From: Tropicimonas sp. IMCC34043
GTDB taxonomy: Bacteria > Pseudomonadota > Alphaproteobacteria > Rhodobacterales > Rhodobacteraceae
Reading direction: 5' to 3'
DNA: 64,000 nt
Assembly: GCF_003390845.1 (NCBI RefSeq)
Contig: NZ_QMEK01000006.1
Span: 62,001 to 126,000, forward strand
The translations under genes were made by a program, and so were the position numbers. Shown here piece after piece: positions 8,867 through 17,144 of the stretch; the stretch's first letter is position 1; every line of letters starts with the position of its first letter. The notes under the pieces are model-generated. The model was not told the origin of the DNA. It saw only the letters and a list, made by a program, of their open reading frames with translations, and searched no databases.

Positions 8867-9664
8867 TCAACTGTGATAGAGGCGGGCCATCCGGGCTTCG
8901 ACCGACCGCGCGGTGCTGAGCAGAAGCGGGGCGAATTCCTGTTCGGCCCGTTCGACGGTCAGGACCGAGGACAGGCCCGAGACCGACAGGAGTAGCGGAT
9001 CGGCGCCTTCGACCGACCGGATCACGGTGGCGATCGCGTTAAGCTCCGGGCGCCACTGACCAAAGCCTGTGACATAGCCGCGGGCCTCGAAACACGCGAC
9101 GGCGGCCGCGACGTTTGGCGCCTGAACGTCCCACAGGGCCGGGTCGGCCTTTTGCAACCTGGCGATCAACGCCTCCCGCGGCCGCGGCGCGAGGCTTGCC
9201 AGATAGGCACGTCCGATCGCGGTCTGGCACAACGGCAGCCGGGCGCCGACATCGAGGTTCAGCACGATCGCTTCGGGACGTCGCACCAGTTCGATATAGC
9301 GCACGGACAGGTCGCTTGGCACGCCGAGGGCGACCGAAACATCGGCCAGTTCGGACAGCGTGACCATACCGGGCCGGGCAATATCGCGGATGCCTGTGGC
9401 GGCAAAGGCGGTCTGGCTCAACTCGATCACCCGCGGCGCCAGACTGTAGCGCCCAAGGCGCTGGTGATAGGCGAGGTAGTTCAGTTTGCGCAGGGTGTGG
9501 GTGAAACGCGAAACCGTCGGCCGGGGCAATCCCGTGCGCTCGGCCAGTTCCTGATTGCTGAGCGTCCGGTCATCGGGCCCGAAGGCGGCAAGGATCATCA
9601 GGCCCCGCGCAAGAGACGTGACGAATTGCCGGTCCTGCTGTTCGCCGTCTTTGTCGTCGCTCAC
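8867..9664 (-). CDS. IclR family transcriptional regulator
   Basis: 265 aa from GTG 9664 (then SDDKDGEQQDRQFVTSLARGLMIL); longer in-frame readings extend into the divergent promoter region and lack family similarity. N-terminal winged helix-turn-helix at about residues 13-75 (LSNQELAERTGLPRPTVSRFTHTLRKLNYL), then the IclR effector-binding domain (VALGVPSDLSVRYIELV, GARLPLCQTAIGRAYLASL, ARGYVTGFGQW). Divergent from the DUF35/thiolase operon and in line with the acyl-CoA synthetase operon; both have the same palindrome in their promoter regions. It probably controls both arms in response to a CoA ester or acid intermediate (inference). Confidence 0.93.
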   Translation of the reverse strand: MSDDKDGEQQDRQFVTSLARGLMILAAFGPDDRTLSNQELAERTGLPRPTVSRFTHTLRKLNYLAYHQRLGRYSLAPRVIELSQTAFAATGIRDIARPGMVTLSELADVSVALGVPSDLSVRYIELVRRPEAIVLNLDVGARLPLCQTAIGRAYLASLAPRPREALIARLQKADPALWDVQAPNVAAAVACFEARGYVTGFGQWRPELNAIATVIRSVEGADPLLLSVSGLSSVLTVERAEQEFAPLLLSTARSVEARMARLYHS

Positions 9665-9883
9665 GTCTTTCAGGTCCCTTCCGTTCTGTCCGGATGCCCT
9701 GGCCCGCACCCTGCCCCCATAGGTCGTCTTCACTGCCGCCGCAAGAATGGGCCATTGTGGCGATACCCCTCTGCGACGGCCCGAAGATGGCCCCTGACGC
9801 CAATTCGATCTTGATCCGGCCATGCCCTGACAAGGATCTTGCCACAGGTCGCGCGGCGCTGCTAGGTTATTTTCAAAATGTCG

Positions 9884-9898
9884 TTTCGCATAGCGAAA
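9884..9898. promoter_or_regulatory. IclR-type operator, copy 2
   Basis: TTTCGCATAGCGAAA, identical to the 15-mer at 8746-8760. It lies in the divergent region between the IclR gene (start 9664) and the plus-strand operon (leader ATG 9953), so it could serve autoregulation and operon control together. Confidence 0.75.
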
Positions 9899-9952
9899 TG
9901 AATATTGGTCGACGCGAGCGTTCTCCGCACAGGCCAGGGGAGGGGAGGAAAG

Positions 9953-10066
9953 ATGACCGGATACTGTTTCCGAGCAGGGTGCCTTGCAAAAGCCACGACA
10001 TGCACACCGCAACGGCGCTCATTTCCCATGGCGTCCGGCCGCGGTTCGCCAGAGGCCCGGGCATGA
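9953..10066 (+). CDS. Putative 37-aa leader peptide coupled to the DUF35 gene
   Basis: ATG 9953 sits 6 nt after a very strong purine-rich ribosome binding site (GGGGAGGGGAGGAAAG). The frame (MTGYCFRAGCLAKATTCTPQ, then Arg/Ser/Pro-rich to PEARA) ends with a TGA that overlaps the next gene's start as ATGA (10063-10066). The DUF35 gene itself has no comparable binding site, so ribosomes probably reach it by termination-reinitiation. I recognise no domain. It could be a genuine leader, a coupling device without a functional product, or a remnant of a longer gene. Confidence 0.45.
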   Translation: MTGYCFRAGCLAKATTCTPQRRSFPMASGRGSPEARA

Positions 10067-10467
10067 ACCACCCGCTGCCCGAAACCGGCCCCGACCGGCA
10101 GTTCCAGAGCCATGTCGCCGACGGCCATCTCTGGATTCAGCATTGCAGCGACTGCGGCGGTGCCATCTTTCATCCGCGCGTGCTCTGCCCGCATTGCGGG
10201 TCGCTCGCGCTCGAATGGCGCCGGGCCTCGGGTCGCGGCACGGTGTATTCCCGCGCCGACCTGATCCAGAAACCGAAGCCGGGCGAGACCGAGCCCCGCC
10301 ATCACGCCCTTGTCCTCGTCGATCTTGACGAAGGTCCGCGGATGATGAGCCGGCTGCCGGACGTCGCACCGGAAGAGATCCGGATCGGCATGAGGGTTCA
10401 GGCCCGTATCGCCGGCGACCCGGGTGAATATGCGGTGGTGTTCGATCCCGAGGAGGCAGCGGAATGA
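10063..10467 (+). CDS. Zn-ribbon/OB-fold DUF35 protein (thiolase partner)
   Basis: 134 aa from ATG 10063. N-terminal zinc ribbon with four Cys (CSDCGGAIFHPRVLCPHCGS, about residues 29-47) followed by the OB-fold (GRGTVYSRADLIQKP, HHALVLVDLDEGPRMMSRL, VQARI, VVFDPE). DUF35 proteins bind acyl-CoA and form complexes with thiolase-fold enzymes or with MaoC-like hydratases. The stop overlaps the thiolase start as ATGA (10464-10467), a strong sign of a 1:1 complex with that protein. The start is placed here because family members begin just before this PLPETGPDRQFQ segment. Confidence 0.93.
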   Translation: MNHPLPETGPDRQFQSHVADGHLWIQHCSDCGGAIFHPRVLCPHCGSLALEWRRASGRGTVYSRADLIQKPKPGETEPRHHALVLVDLDEGPRMMSRLPDVAPEEIRIGMRVQARIAGDPGEYAVVFDPEEAAE

Positions 10468-11612
10468 GCGGGCTTCGGGGGGGCGCTGCCATCGTCGGCG
10501 TCGGCACCGCCGGGCTGGGCGAGGCGCCGGGATTCACCGCCATGGACATTCAGGCGCTGGCGGTGCGGCAGGCGCTGGACGAGGCGGGACTCGCCCTGTC
10601 CGATGTCGACGGCCTTTTCTGTGCCAACATGAGCCACACGTTTCCGGCGATCTCGACGCTCGAATATCTGGGCCTGCGGCCGCGCTGGATCGACGGGACA
10701 AATACCGGCGGATCGAGCTTTGTCGGCTATGCGACCTCGGCCGCCATGGCATTGCAGGCGGGGCTCTGCGATGTCGCGCTGATCTGCTATGGTGCGACGA
10801 TGCGGTCGGGCGCGGGGCGCATGGTGCCGGCCGCCGAACAGCCGACCTATGAGATACCGCACAAGCCGCGCTATCCGATGACCGCCTATGCGATGGCGGC
10901 CGCCCGCCACATGGCCGAATTTGGCACCACGCGCGAACAGCTTGCCGAGGTCGCCGTCGCCGCCCGCGGCTGGGCGCAGAAGAACCCCGATGCCTTTGAA
11001 CGCGATCCGCTGAGCATCGAGGATGTTCTGGCTTCCCGTATGGTGATGGAGCCGCTGACATTGCGCGACTGCTGCTTGCTGACCGACGGGGCGGGTGCTG
11101 TGGTCATGACGCGGCCGGACCGCGCGCGCGATCTGGCGCAGACGCCGGTCTATTTTCTTGGCGGCGGTGTCGCCTCCTACAACCGCGCGGTGTCCGAAAT
11201 GCCGGATCTGACCACCACGGCGGCGAAGGATTCAGGCGCGCGGGCCTTTGCCATGGCAGGTCTGCGACCATCCGATATGGACGTGCTGCAGCTCTATGAC
11301 GCCTTCACCATCAACGTGATCCTGTTCCTCGAAGATCTGGGTTTCTGCGCCAAGGGCGACGGCGGCAGCTTTGTCTCGGGCGGGCGGATCGCGCCCGGCG
11401 GCGCGCTGCCGGTCAACACCAACGGCGGCGGGCTCTCGTTCACACATCCCGGCATGTATGGCGTCTTCACCCTGATCGAGGCGGCGCGCCAGCTGCGGGG
11501 AGCCGCCGGCGCCCGGCAGGTTCCGGGGGCTGCGACCGCGCTGTGCCACGGCAACGGCATCACCCTGTCGCATCAGGCCACCGCCATTTTCGGCAGAGCC
11601 GAGACGCTCTGA
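10464..11612 (+). CDS. Thiolase-fold protein lacking the nucleophilic Cys (possible retro-aldolase)
   Basis: 382 aa, lipid-transfer/SCP2-type thiolase superfamily. N-terminal half has LFCANMSHTF and IDGTNTGGSSFVGYATSAAM; the position of the catalytic Cys in thiolases (CxxGS) is occupied by Thr79 in TNTGGSS. C-terminal half has VLQLYDAFTINV (Tyr278-Asp279 where thiolases carry His-Asp), NTNGGGLSFTHPGMYGVF and ALCHGNGI. In Ltp2, the aldolase that releases propionyl-CoA in steroid side-chain degradation and works with a DUF35 partner, the nucleophile is likewise lost and tyrosines matter. The overlapping DUF35 gene supports such a role. A classical thiolase activity looks unlikely; acyltransferase or scaffold roles remain possible. 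Confidence 0.9.
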   Translation: MSGLRGGAAIVGVGTAGLGEAPGFTAMDIQALAVRQALDEAGLALSDVDGLFCANMSHTFPAISTLEYLGLRPRWIDGTNTGGSSFVGYATSAAMALQAGLCDVALICYGATMRSGAGRMVPAAEQPTYEIPHKPRYPMTAYAMAAARHMAEFGTTREQLAEVAVAARGWAQKNPDAFERDPLSIEDVLASRMVMEPLTLRDCCLLTDGAGAVVMTRPDRARDLAQTPVYFLGGGVASYNRAVSEMPDLTTTAAKDSGARAFAMAGLRPSDMDVLQLYDAFTINVILFLEDLGFCAKGDGGSFVSGGRIAPGGALPVNTNGGGLSFTHPGMYGVFTLIEAARQLRGAAGARQVPGAATALCHGNGITLSHQATAIFGRAETL

Positions 11613-11637
11613 CCACCCCACTTCAAAGGACAAAGTT

Positions 11638-13716
11638 ATGACCGAGCTTGTTGCAACCGAGATCCGGGGGAAGATCGGGATCATCCGTCTGAACCGCCCC
11701 CCGGTGAATGCCCTGGGTCAGGCCCTGCGCAGCGCGGTGGCCGAGGCGCATCTGCGACTGGATGCCGACCCTGCCGTCGCGGCGATCCTGCTGACCGGGA
11801 CGGGGCGGTTCTTTTCCGCCGGGGCCGACATCACCGAATTCTCGGGCGGCCGGCGTCATCCCTATCTGACCGAACTGATCGCACAGCTTGAAAACGGCAC
11901 CAGCTCGGTGATTGCCGTGGCCAATGGAATGGCCTTTGGCGGCGGGTTCGAGCTGATCCTCGGCTGCGACTATCTCTATGTCCTGCCGGAGGCGACGCTG
12001 GCCTTCCCCGAGATCAAGCTTGGCAACATCCCCGGCGCCGGCGGCACCCAGAAGCTGCCGCGGCTGATCGGCGGACCCAGGGCGCTTGGCCTGATCCTGT
12101 CCGGCGACCCGATCACGGCGCAGGAGGCTGTGTCGCTTGGCATCGCGGACCGGCTGGTTGCCGATCTCGACGCAGCCGTTGCATTTGCGACCGACGCCGT
12201 CGCCGCGGGCCTGCCGCGCCGCCGGATCCGCGACCGGAACGTGCCAGGTCACCCCGACGAGCTTGCGGCCGCCGCCGCGCCCTTTCTGCGCCGGGCGCGG
12301 GGCGCGCTGGCCACCGCCAAGGGCATCGAGGGCGTGCGCATGGCTTATGACACGCCGATCGACGAGGGGCTGTTGTGGGAACAGCAGACCTTTGCCGCGC
12401 TGAACGCCTCGCCCGAGTCGAAAGCGCAGCGCCACATCTTTTTTGCCGAACGCGCGGCGCGCAAGATCGCCGATCTTCCCGCCGACACGCCGAAACGCCG
12501 CCTCGCCACCGCCGGGGTCGTCGGCGCTGGCACCATGGGGGCCGGCATCGCCATGTGCATGGCCAATGCAGGCATCCCGGTTATTCTGGTCGAGCAGGAT
12601 CAGGGCCGTCTCGACACCGGGCTTGCCCGCATCCGCCGCACCTATGAGGAGGCTCTTGGCAAGGGCCGGATTTCAAGCGCCGAGGCTGAAGCCCGGCTTG
12701 GCCGCATCTCGGGATCGGTCGACATGCAGGCGCTGGCGGACGCCGACCTTGTGGTCGAGGCGGTGTTCGAAGCGATGGAGGTCAAGCGCGCGGTCTTCAC
12801 GCGCCTCGACGCGATCTGCAAACCGGGCGCGATCCTTGCCACCAATACATCGACGCTCGATGTCAACGAGATCGCGGCAGCAACGGGGCGGCCGCAGGAC
12901 GTCATCGGCCTGCATTTCTTCAGCCCCGCGCATGTCATGAAGCTGCTCGAGGTTGTGCGCGCCGAGACGACCGCGCCGGAGGTCATCGCAACGGCGATGG
13001 ATCTGGGCCAGCGGATCGGCAAGATCCCCGTGCTGGTCGGCGTCTGCGACGGCTTTGCCGGCAACCGGATGTTCATCAACTTCAATCGCGAGGCGCAGAT
13101 CCTGATCGAGAATGGCGCGCTGCCCTGGCAGATCGACCGCGTGCTGACCGACTGGGGTCTGGCGATGGGGCCGCTTTCGGTGATGGATCTTGCCGGGCTC
13201 GACATCGGATATGCGATCCGCAAGGAACGCGCGGCGCGGCGCAAGCCGTCCGATCCCTACCCGTTCACCACCGCCGACCGTCTGGCCGAGGCCGGCCGGC
13301 TTGGCCAGAAGACCGGGCGCGGCTGGTATCTCTATCCCGAAAATGCCCGCCGCGGTCTGCCCGACCCCGAGGTCGAGGCGCTGATCGAAGCGGTCTCGCG
13401 CGAGAAAGGCATCACCCGGCGCCCGGTTTCCGACGAGGAGATCCTGCACCGGTGCCTGTGGCAGCTTGTGAACACCGGCTGCCAGATCCTCGAGGAAGGG
13501 ATCGCGCAGCGTGCCAGCGACCTCGATGTGATCTTCGTCAACGGCTATGGCTTTCCACGGCCCCGCGGCGGGCCGATGTTCTTTGCCGAGTTGACCGGGT
13601 TCGACCGGGTTGCGGCCGAGGTCGAACGTTTCGCGGCCGAGGTGGGCGATCACTGGCGGCCCTCGGCTCTGCTGCTCGAGGCCGCGCGTACCGGCCGGCT
13701 CGACGCCGCCGCCTGA
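11638..13716 (+). CDS. Bifunctional enoyl-CoA hydratase / 3-hydroxyacyl-CoA dehydrogenase (FadJ/EHHADH type)
   Basis: 692 aa. N-terminal crotonase domain (about 1-270): oxyanion segments FFSAGADITEF and NGMAFGGGFELILGCDY, and FPEIKLGNIPGAGGTQKL with the catalytic Glu region. Central NAD-binding domain with AGVVGAGTMGAGIAM (about residue 297 on) and catalytic His in GLHFFSPAHVMKLLEVV; C-terminal helical dimerisation domains (FAGNRMFINFNREAQ, GPLSVMDLAGLDIGYAIRK). Hydrates 2-enoyl-CoA and oxidises the 3-hydroxyacyl-CoA with NAD. Starts 25 nt after the thiolase-fold gene and ends at a strong hairpin (13743-13770), so it closes the IclR-controlled plus-strand operon. Confidence 0.94.
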   Translation: MTELVATEIRGKIGIIRLNRPPVNALGQALRSAVAEAHLRLDADPAVAAILLTGTGRFFSAGADITEFSGGRRHPYLTELIAQLENGTSSVIAVANGMAFGGGFELILGCDYLYVLPEATLAFPEIKLGNIPGAGGTQKLPRLIGGPRALGLILSGDPITAQEAVSLGIADRLVADLDAAVAFATDAVAAGLPRRRIRDRNVPGHPDELAAAAAPFLRRARGALATAKGIEGVRMAYDTPIDEGLLWEQQTFAALNASPESKAQRHIFFAERAARKIADLPADTPKRRLATAGVVGAGTMGAGIAMCMANAGIPVILVEQDQGRLDTGLARIRRTYEEALGKGRISSAEAEARLGRISGSVDMQALADADLVVEAVFEAMEVKRAVFTRLDAICKPGAILATNTSTLDVNEIAAATGRPQDVIGLHFFSPAHVMKLLEVVRAETTAPEVIATAMDLGQRIGKIPVLVGVCDGFAGNRMFINFNREAQILIENGALPWQIDRVLTDWGLAMGPLSVMDLAGLDIGYAIRKERAARRKPSDPYPFTTADRLAEAGRLGQKTGRGWYLYPENARRGLPDPEVEALIEAVSREKGITRRPVSDEEILHRCLWQLVNTGCQILEEGIAQRASDLDVIFVNGYGFPRPRGGPMFFAELTGFDRVAAEVERFAAEVGDHWRPSALLLEAARTGRLDAAA

Positions 13717-13742
13717 CCTGCGACCGACATTGCCGGCAAAGC

Positions 13743-13770
13743 GAAACGGCCACCGTCCGGTGGCCGTTTC
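13743..13770. terminator. Bidirectional intrinsic terminator
   Basis: Perfect 12-bp stem GAAACGGCCACC / GGTGGCCGTTTC with a 4-nt GTCC loop, followed on the plus strand by CCTTTTC. It sits between the convergent hydratase/dehydrogenase gene and dctM and can serve both. Confidence 0.85.
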
Positions 13771-13811
13771 CTTTTCGCCCGAGTGGTGTGGGGGGGCGCC
13801 TGCCCCGACCC

Positions 13812-15098
13812 TCAGGCGAAACCAAACAGGCGCGGAAAGTACATCGTGAAAAACGGCACATAGGTGACCAGCAACAGCACGACGATCTCGGCAATGACGA
13901 ACGGCACGATTGCGCGACTGAGCCCGCCCAATGTCACGGTCGAGATCCCGCAGGCGGCAAACAACACCAGCCCGAATGGCGGCGTCGCCAGCCCGATGGT
14001 CAGATTGGTGCAGGTGATCAGGCCGAAGTGAATGGGATCCACGCCATATTGATAGGCAATCGGCGCAATCAGCGGCCCCAGAACGATGATCGCGAACCCC
14101 ATGTCGAGGAACATGCCGATGATCAGGAAAAGGACGTTCACCAGCAGAAGGAAGACATACTTGTTTTCCGTCAGCATGACGAAGACCAGCGTCACATGCT
14201 CGACCAGATTGTAATAGCTCACCAGCCAGCTGAAGCATTTTGCAGATGCCAGCAGGAACAGGATCATCGCGGTCGACTGGACCGTGTGCCTCAGGATCGG
14301 GCCGATGTCCTTCAGCTTCAGCGTGCGATAGAAGACAAAGCCCGCGAACAGCCCGTACATGACCGCCACGGCCGAGGCCTGGGTCGGGCTGAAGAACCCG
14401 CCGAGGATGCCGCCCATGATGATGACGGGCAACAGCAGCGCCGGCACACCGCGAATGACTGCAACGAGCAGACGGTGAAAGCCGACGAAGGGGGTTCTTT
14501 CGCCATAACCTTTTCGCACCGCGATGATATAGGCCGTGACCATCAGCGAGATGGCGATCAGCACACCCGGCAGCAGCCCGCCAAGAAACAGCCCCGCGAT
14601 CGAGACATTCATCACCGAGGCGTAGATCAGCATCGGGATGCTGGGCGGAATGATCGGGCCGATGATCGAGCTTGAGGCTGTCACCGCGGCGCTGAATTCC
14701 TCGCTGTAGCCATTCTTCTTCATCGCCGGGATCATGATCCCGCCGACCGCCACCGTGTCGGAGACCGCCGATCCGGTGATGCCTGCAAAGAACATGCTGG
14801 CAATGATGTTGGTGTGAGCAAGACCGCCGCGGATCCAGCCCACCAGCGCCGAGGAAAGGTCCATCAGCTTGTCGGTGATCCGGGCGCGGTTCATGATCTC
14901 GCCGGTCATGATGAAGAAGGGGACCGCCAGCATCAGCATGTTCTCGGTGCTCGAGAACATCCGCTGCGGGATCTGCAGGAACAGCCGCGGATCGCCGATC
15001 TGCAGGTAGACGAAGATCGTCGTCAGAACGAGACAGAAGGCGATCGGTACGCCGAGGATGAGCAGCGGCACGAAACTGCCGAAGATGATACCGACCAT
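13812..15098 (-). CDS. dctM: TRAP transporter large permease (DctM)
   Basis: 428 aa, very hydrophobic throughout with about 12 predicted membrane segments. Typical DctM patterns: PFFIMTGEIMNRARITDKL, ITGSAVSDTVAVGGIMIPAMKKNGYS, ASSSIIGPIIPPSIPMLIYA, and PPFGLVLFAACGIS near the C-terminus. The large subunit of a tripartite periplasmic transporter, carrying a solute across the inner membrane on a sodium or proton gradient. Follows dctQ after 3 nt. Substrate cannot be read from sequence; its neighbours (SDR, hydroxyacyl-CoA dehydrogenase) suggest a hydroxy or keto acid. Confidence 0.95.
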   Translation of the reverse strand: MVGIIFGSFVPLLILGVPIAFCLVLTTIFVYLQIGDPRLFLQIPQRMFSSTENMLMLAVPFFIMTGEIMNRARITDKLMDLSSALVGWIRGGLAHTNIIASMFFAGITGSAVSDTVAVGGIMIPAMKKNGYSEEFSAAVTASSSIIGPIIPPSIPMLIYASVMNVSIAGLFLGGLLPGVLIAISLMVTAYIIAVRKGYGERTPFVGFHRLLVAVIRGVPALLLPVIIMGGILGGFFSPTQASAVAVMYGLFAGFVFYRTLKLKDIGPILRHTVQSTAMILFLLASAKCFSWLVSYYNLVEHVTLVFVMLTENKYVFLLLVNVLFLIIGMFLDMGFAIIVLGPLIAPIAYQYGVDPIHFGLITCTNLTIGLATPPFGLVLFAACGISTVTLGGLSRAIVPFVIAEIVVLLLVTYVPFFTMYFPRLFGFA

Positions 15099-15101
15099 TC
15101 G

Positions 15102-15632
15102 TCAGTCTCCATTTTCGAGGGTTGCTGTGAATTTATGCCGGTCCGCGGCGCTGCGCGGGTCGGGAAGCGCCGCGCCGAGGCTCATCAACCCCAGCAGCGC
15201 GCCGCCAACCGGGATCGACAGATAGTACCAGTAGAGGTTGATGCTGAGGTAAAGCGAGGTCTGCGACTTGCCGACGAAGCTGGCCATCTTCAGGCCGAAA
15301 TAGACCATCACCGAAGCAATGATCAGCGCTGCGATGGCATAGACGATCCGCAGCAGGCCCTGAATCCGGCGGCCCGACGATTCATAGAACATGTCGACGC
15401 CGATGTGACCGCCGCGACGGGCAACGACCCCGGCACCGACAAAGATCGTCCAGGCAAACAGCAGGTTGTTGATTTCCTCGACCCAGACCAGCGAATTGCC
15501 AACGACCTGATCGACGATGATCCCGGTGGCGGTATTGAGAAACAGCAGGGCCAGAAGAACCATGGCCACCAGAAAACCGGCCCTTTCGAGCCAGTCGAGG
15601 AAAGTCTGGTACCAGATCAGGGTCTCTCTCAT
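15102..15632 (-). CDS. dctQ: TRAP transporter small permease (DctQ)
   Basis: 176 aa from ATG 15632 (MRETLIWYQTFLDWLERAGF); an in-frame upstream extension has no family similarity. Four membrane segments, with the DctQ signature VWVEEINNLLFAWTIFVGAGVVARRGGHIGVDMFY. It is the small inner-membrane subunit that pairs with DctM. Downstream gene dctM begins 3 nt later. Upstream, 291 nt containing a strong hairpin (15829-15852) separate it from dctP. Confidence 0.93.
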   Translation of the reverse strand: MRETLIWYQTFLDWLERAGFLVAMVLLALLFLNTATGIIVDQVVGNSLVWVEEINNLLFAWTIFVGAGVVARRGGHIGVDMFYESSGRRIQGLLRIVYAIAALIIASVMVYFGLKMASFVGKSQTSLYLSINLYWYYLSIPVGGALLGLMSLGAALPDPRSAADRHKFTATLENGD

Positions 15633-15828
15633 GTTCAAGTTCTCGTTTCGGTCTGGGACTGGCCCGGTCAGACGCCGCGACTGTGCTCGCAGCGGTGCCA
15701 AAGCCTCGGCAGGATCGAACAGGTAGGTTGCTTGGATTTCAACCGGCCGGCTGTGCGCGAAGCCACCAGACGGATCTGTCCAGCGTTGGATCGGCTGCGG
15801 ACGGGCGACTTTTGTGGCTCGAAAACCC

Positions 15829-15852
15829 GGCGCGGGAACGAAGGCCCGCGCC
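15829..15852 (-). terminator. Attenuator-like hairpin between dctP and dctQM
   Basis: 8-bp stem GGCGCGGG/CCCGCGCC with an 8-nt loop, followed on the minus strand by GGGTTTTC. It lies after the dctP stop and before dctQ, where partial termination would leave more transcript for the periplasmic binding protein than for the permease subunits. The T run is short, so it is probably leaky. Confidence 0.5.
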
Positions 15853-15923
15853 GCACCGGCGCAGTGCAGCGGGCGGCGGCGCGGTCACGGGAGAGACCGG
15901 CACGCCGCCGACATCACATCGGT

Positions 15924-16964
15924 TCAGGGCTGTTCTTCGGCGGCATTCGCGGCAGCGATGATCCGGTCGACCCATTCCTGACCCGCACCATCGGGGATCT
16001 TTTTGGCGATGATGTCGATGTAGGGCTGCTGACCGAGCGCCTTGAATTCCGCGATCTCGGCGTCGGTCGGATAGTAGAAGACAGCACCTGCCTCCTCCAT
16101 CGCCTGCTGGATGACCAGCGAGCTGAGCAACGATTGCGCGTTTGCCACGCGGGTATAAAGGTCGCCGCCCTGCAGGACGATCATCTGCTGGTCCGGGGTG
16201 AGAGAGCGCAGAAACTCCTCGTTGATCAACAGCGGATGCAGGTTGAAGCTGTGCCGCGTCATCGTCACGTAGGGGTTCACCTCGTAGAGCTTCTTCGAGT
16301 ACATCGAATAAAGCTCGGTATCGTGGCCCTCGGCCATCCCGGTCTGCAGCGCGGTGTAAAGCTCGTCCCAGGTGACAGTGACCGTGTTGGCGCCCCAGGC
16401 GCGGAACATCGCCAGAAGGCCCGGGTTTTCGGGAACCCGCATCTTCATGCCCTTCAGGTCGCTGACGCTCTTGATCGGCTTTTCGGTATAGATTTGCCGG
16501 AACCCGGCGCCATCGGCCCAGCCGAGCACGCGAAGCCCGGTGCGTTCCAGAAACAGATCGGCCAGTTCATCGCCGATCGGCCCTTCCATGACCTTCCAGG
16601 CTGTCAGGTTGTCCCGGAACACATAGGGGATCTGGGTGATGGCGATCTCCGGCATGAACGGGACCATGATCGACGTATAGCCGCCAACCATCTGAATCAC
16701 CCCGGTCTGCGCCGATTCGATCATCGTGCGCGCATTCCCGAGCGCACCGTCTGGATGGATCTCGACCACGAGTTCGCCTTGCGAGGCGACCTCGATATAG
16801 TTCTTCATGGCCGCGAGGCCCGCTGTCCGGCCGGCGCCCGGCAGGCGAACATCGCCTTCAGAGCTGTGTCCCACCTTGATGACGATGGGTTCGGCAAAGG
16901 CAGACCCCACTGTTGTCGCAATTGCCAGTCCCATGCCCAGGATGGCTCCGGTCAGTTTGTTCAT
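15924..16964 (-). CDS. dctP: TRAP transporter substrate-binding protein (DctP family)
   Basis: 346 aa from ATG 16964, with GGGAGGAAGAC as ribosome binding site directly upstream. Signal peptide at residues 1-24 (MNKLTGAILGMGLAIATTVG, cleaved after SAFA). The mature protein has the DctP/YiaO pattern: GHSSEGDVRL, GLAAMKNYIEVASQGELVVEIHPDGALG, IPYVFRDNLTAWKVMEG, LGWADGAGFRQIYTEKPIKSVSDLKGMKMRVPENP and WDELYTALQTGMAEGHD. It binds the solute in the periplasm and delivers it to DctQM. Probably transcribed from its own promoter in the 180-nt gap above it. Confidence 0.95.
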   Translation of the reverse strand: MNKLTGAILGMGLAIATTVGSAFAEPIVIKVGHSSEGDVRLPGAGRTAGLAAMKNYIEVASQGELVVEIHPDGALGNARTMIESAQTGVIQMVGGYTSIMVPFMPEIAITQIPYVFRDNLTAWKVMEGPIGDELADLFLERTGLRVLGWADGAGFRQIYTEKPIKSVSDLKGMKMRVPENPGLLAMFRAWGANTVTVTWDELYTALQTGMAEGHDTELYSMYSKKLYEVNPYVTMTRHSFNLHPLLINEEFLRSLTPDQQMIVLQGGDLYTRVANAQSLLSSLVIQQAMEEAGAVFYYPTDAEIAEFKALGQQPYIDIIAKKIPDGAGQEWVDRIIAAANAAEEQP

Positions 16965-17144
16965 GTCTTCCTCCCTGTTGTCGATCTTCGGCGCCGCCGC
17001 CCTCTTCCGGGGCGGTTGATGCGATTGCGTGTTCCTTGTCGAAAGCACTCAGTGATTAATGAAACTCTATTCCAAAATTTTGACTCCTGTCGAGATGTAT
17101 CTGCGCCTCGTGCCCCGGGGACCGGTCTGCACCCCGGCTTTGCG

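Noticed and set aside
13452-14675. 407-aa plus-strand open frame across the hydratase end and dctM
   Set aside because: His/Asp/Gln-rich composition typical of the reverse strand of a membrane-protein gene; no start signal.
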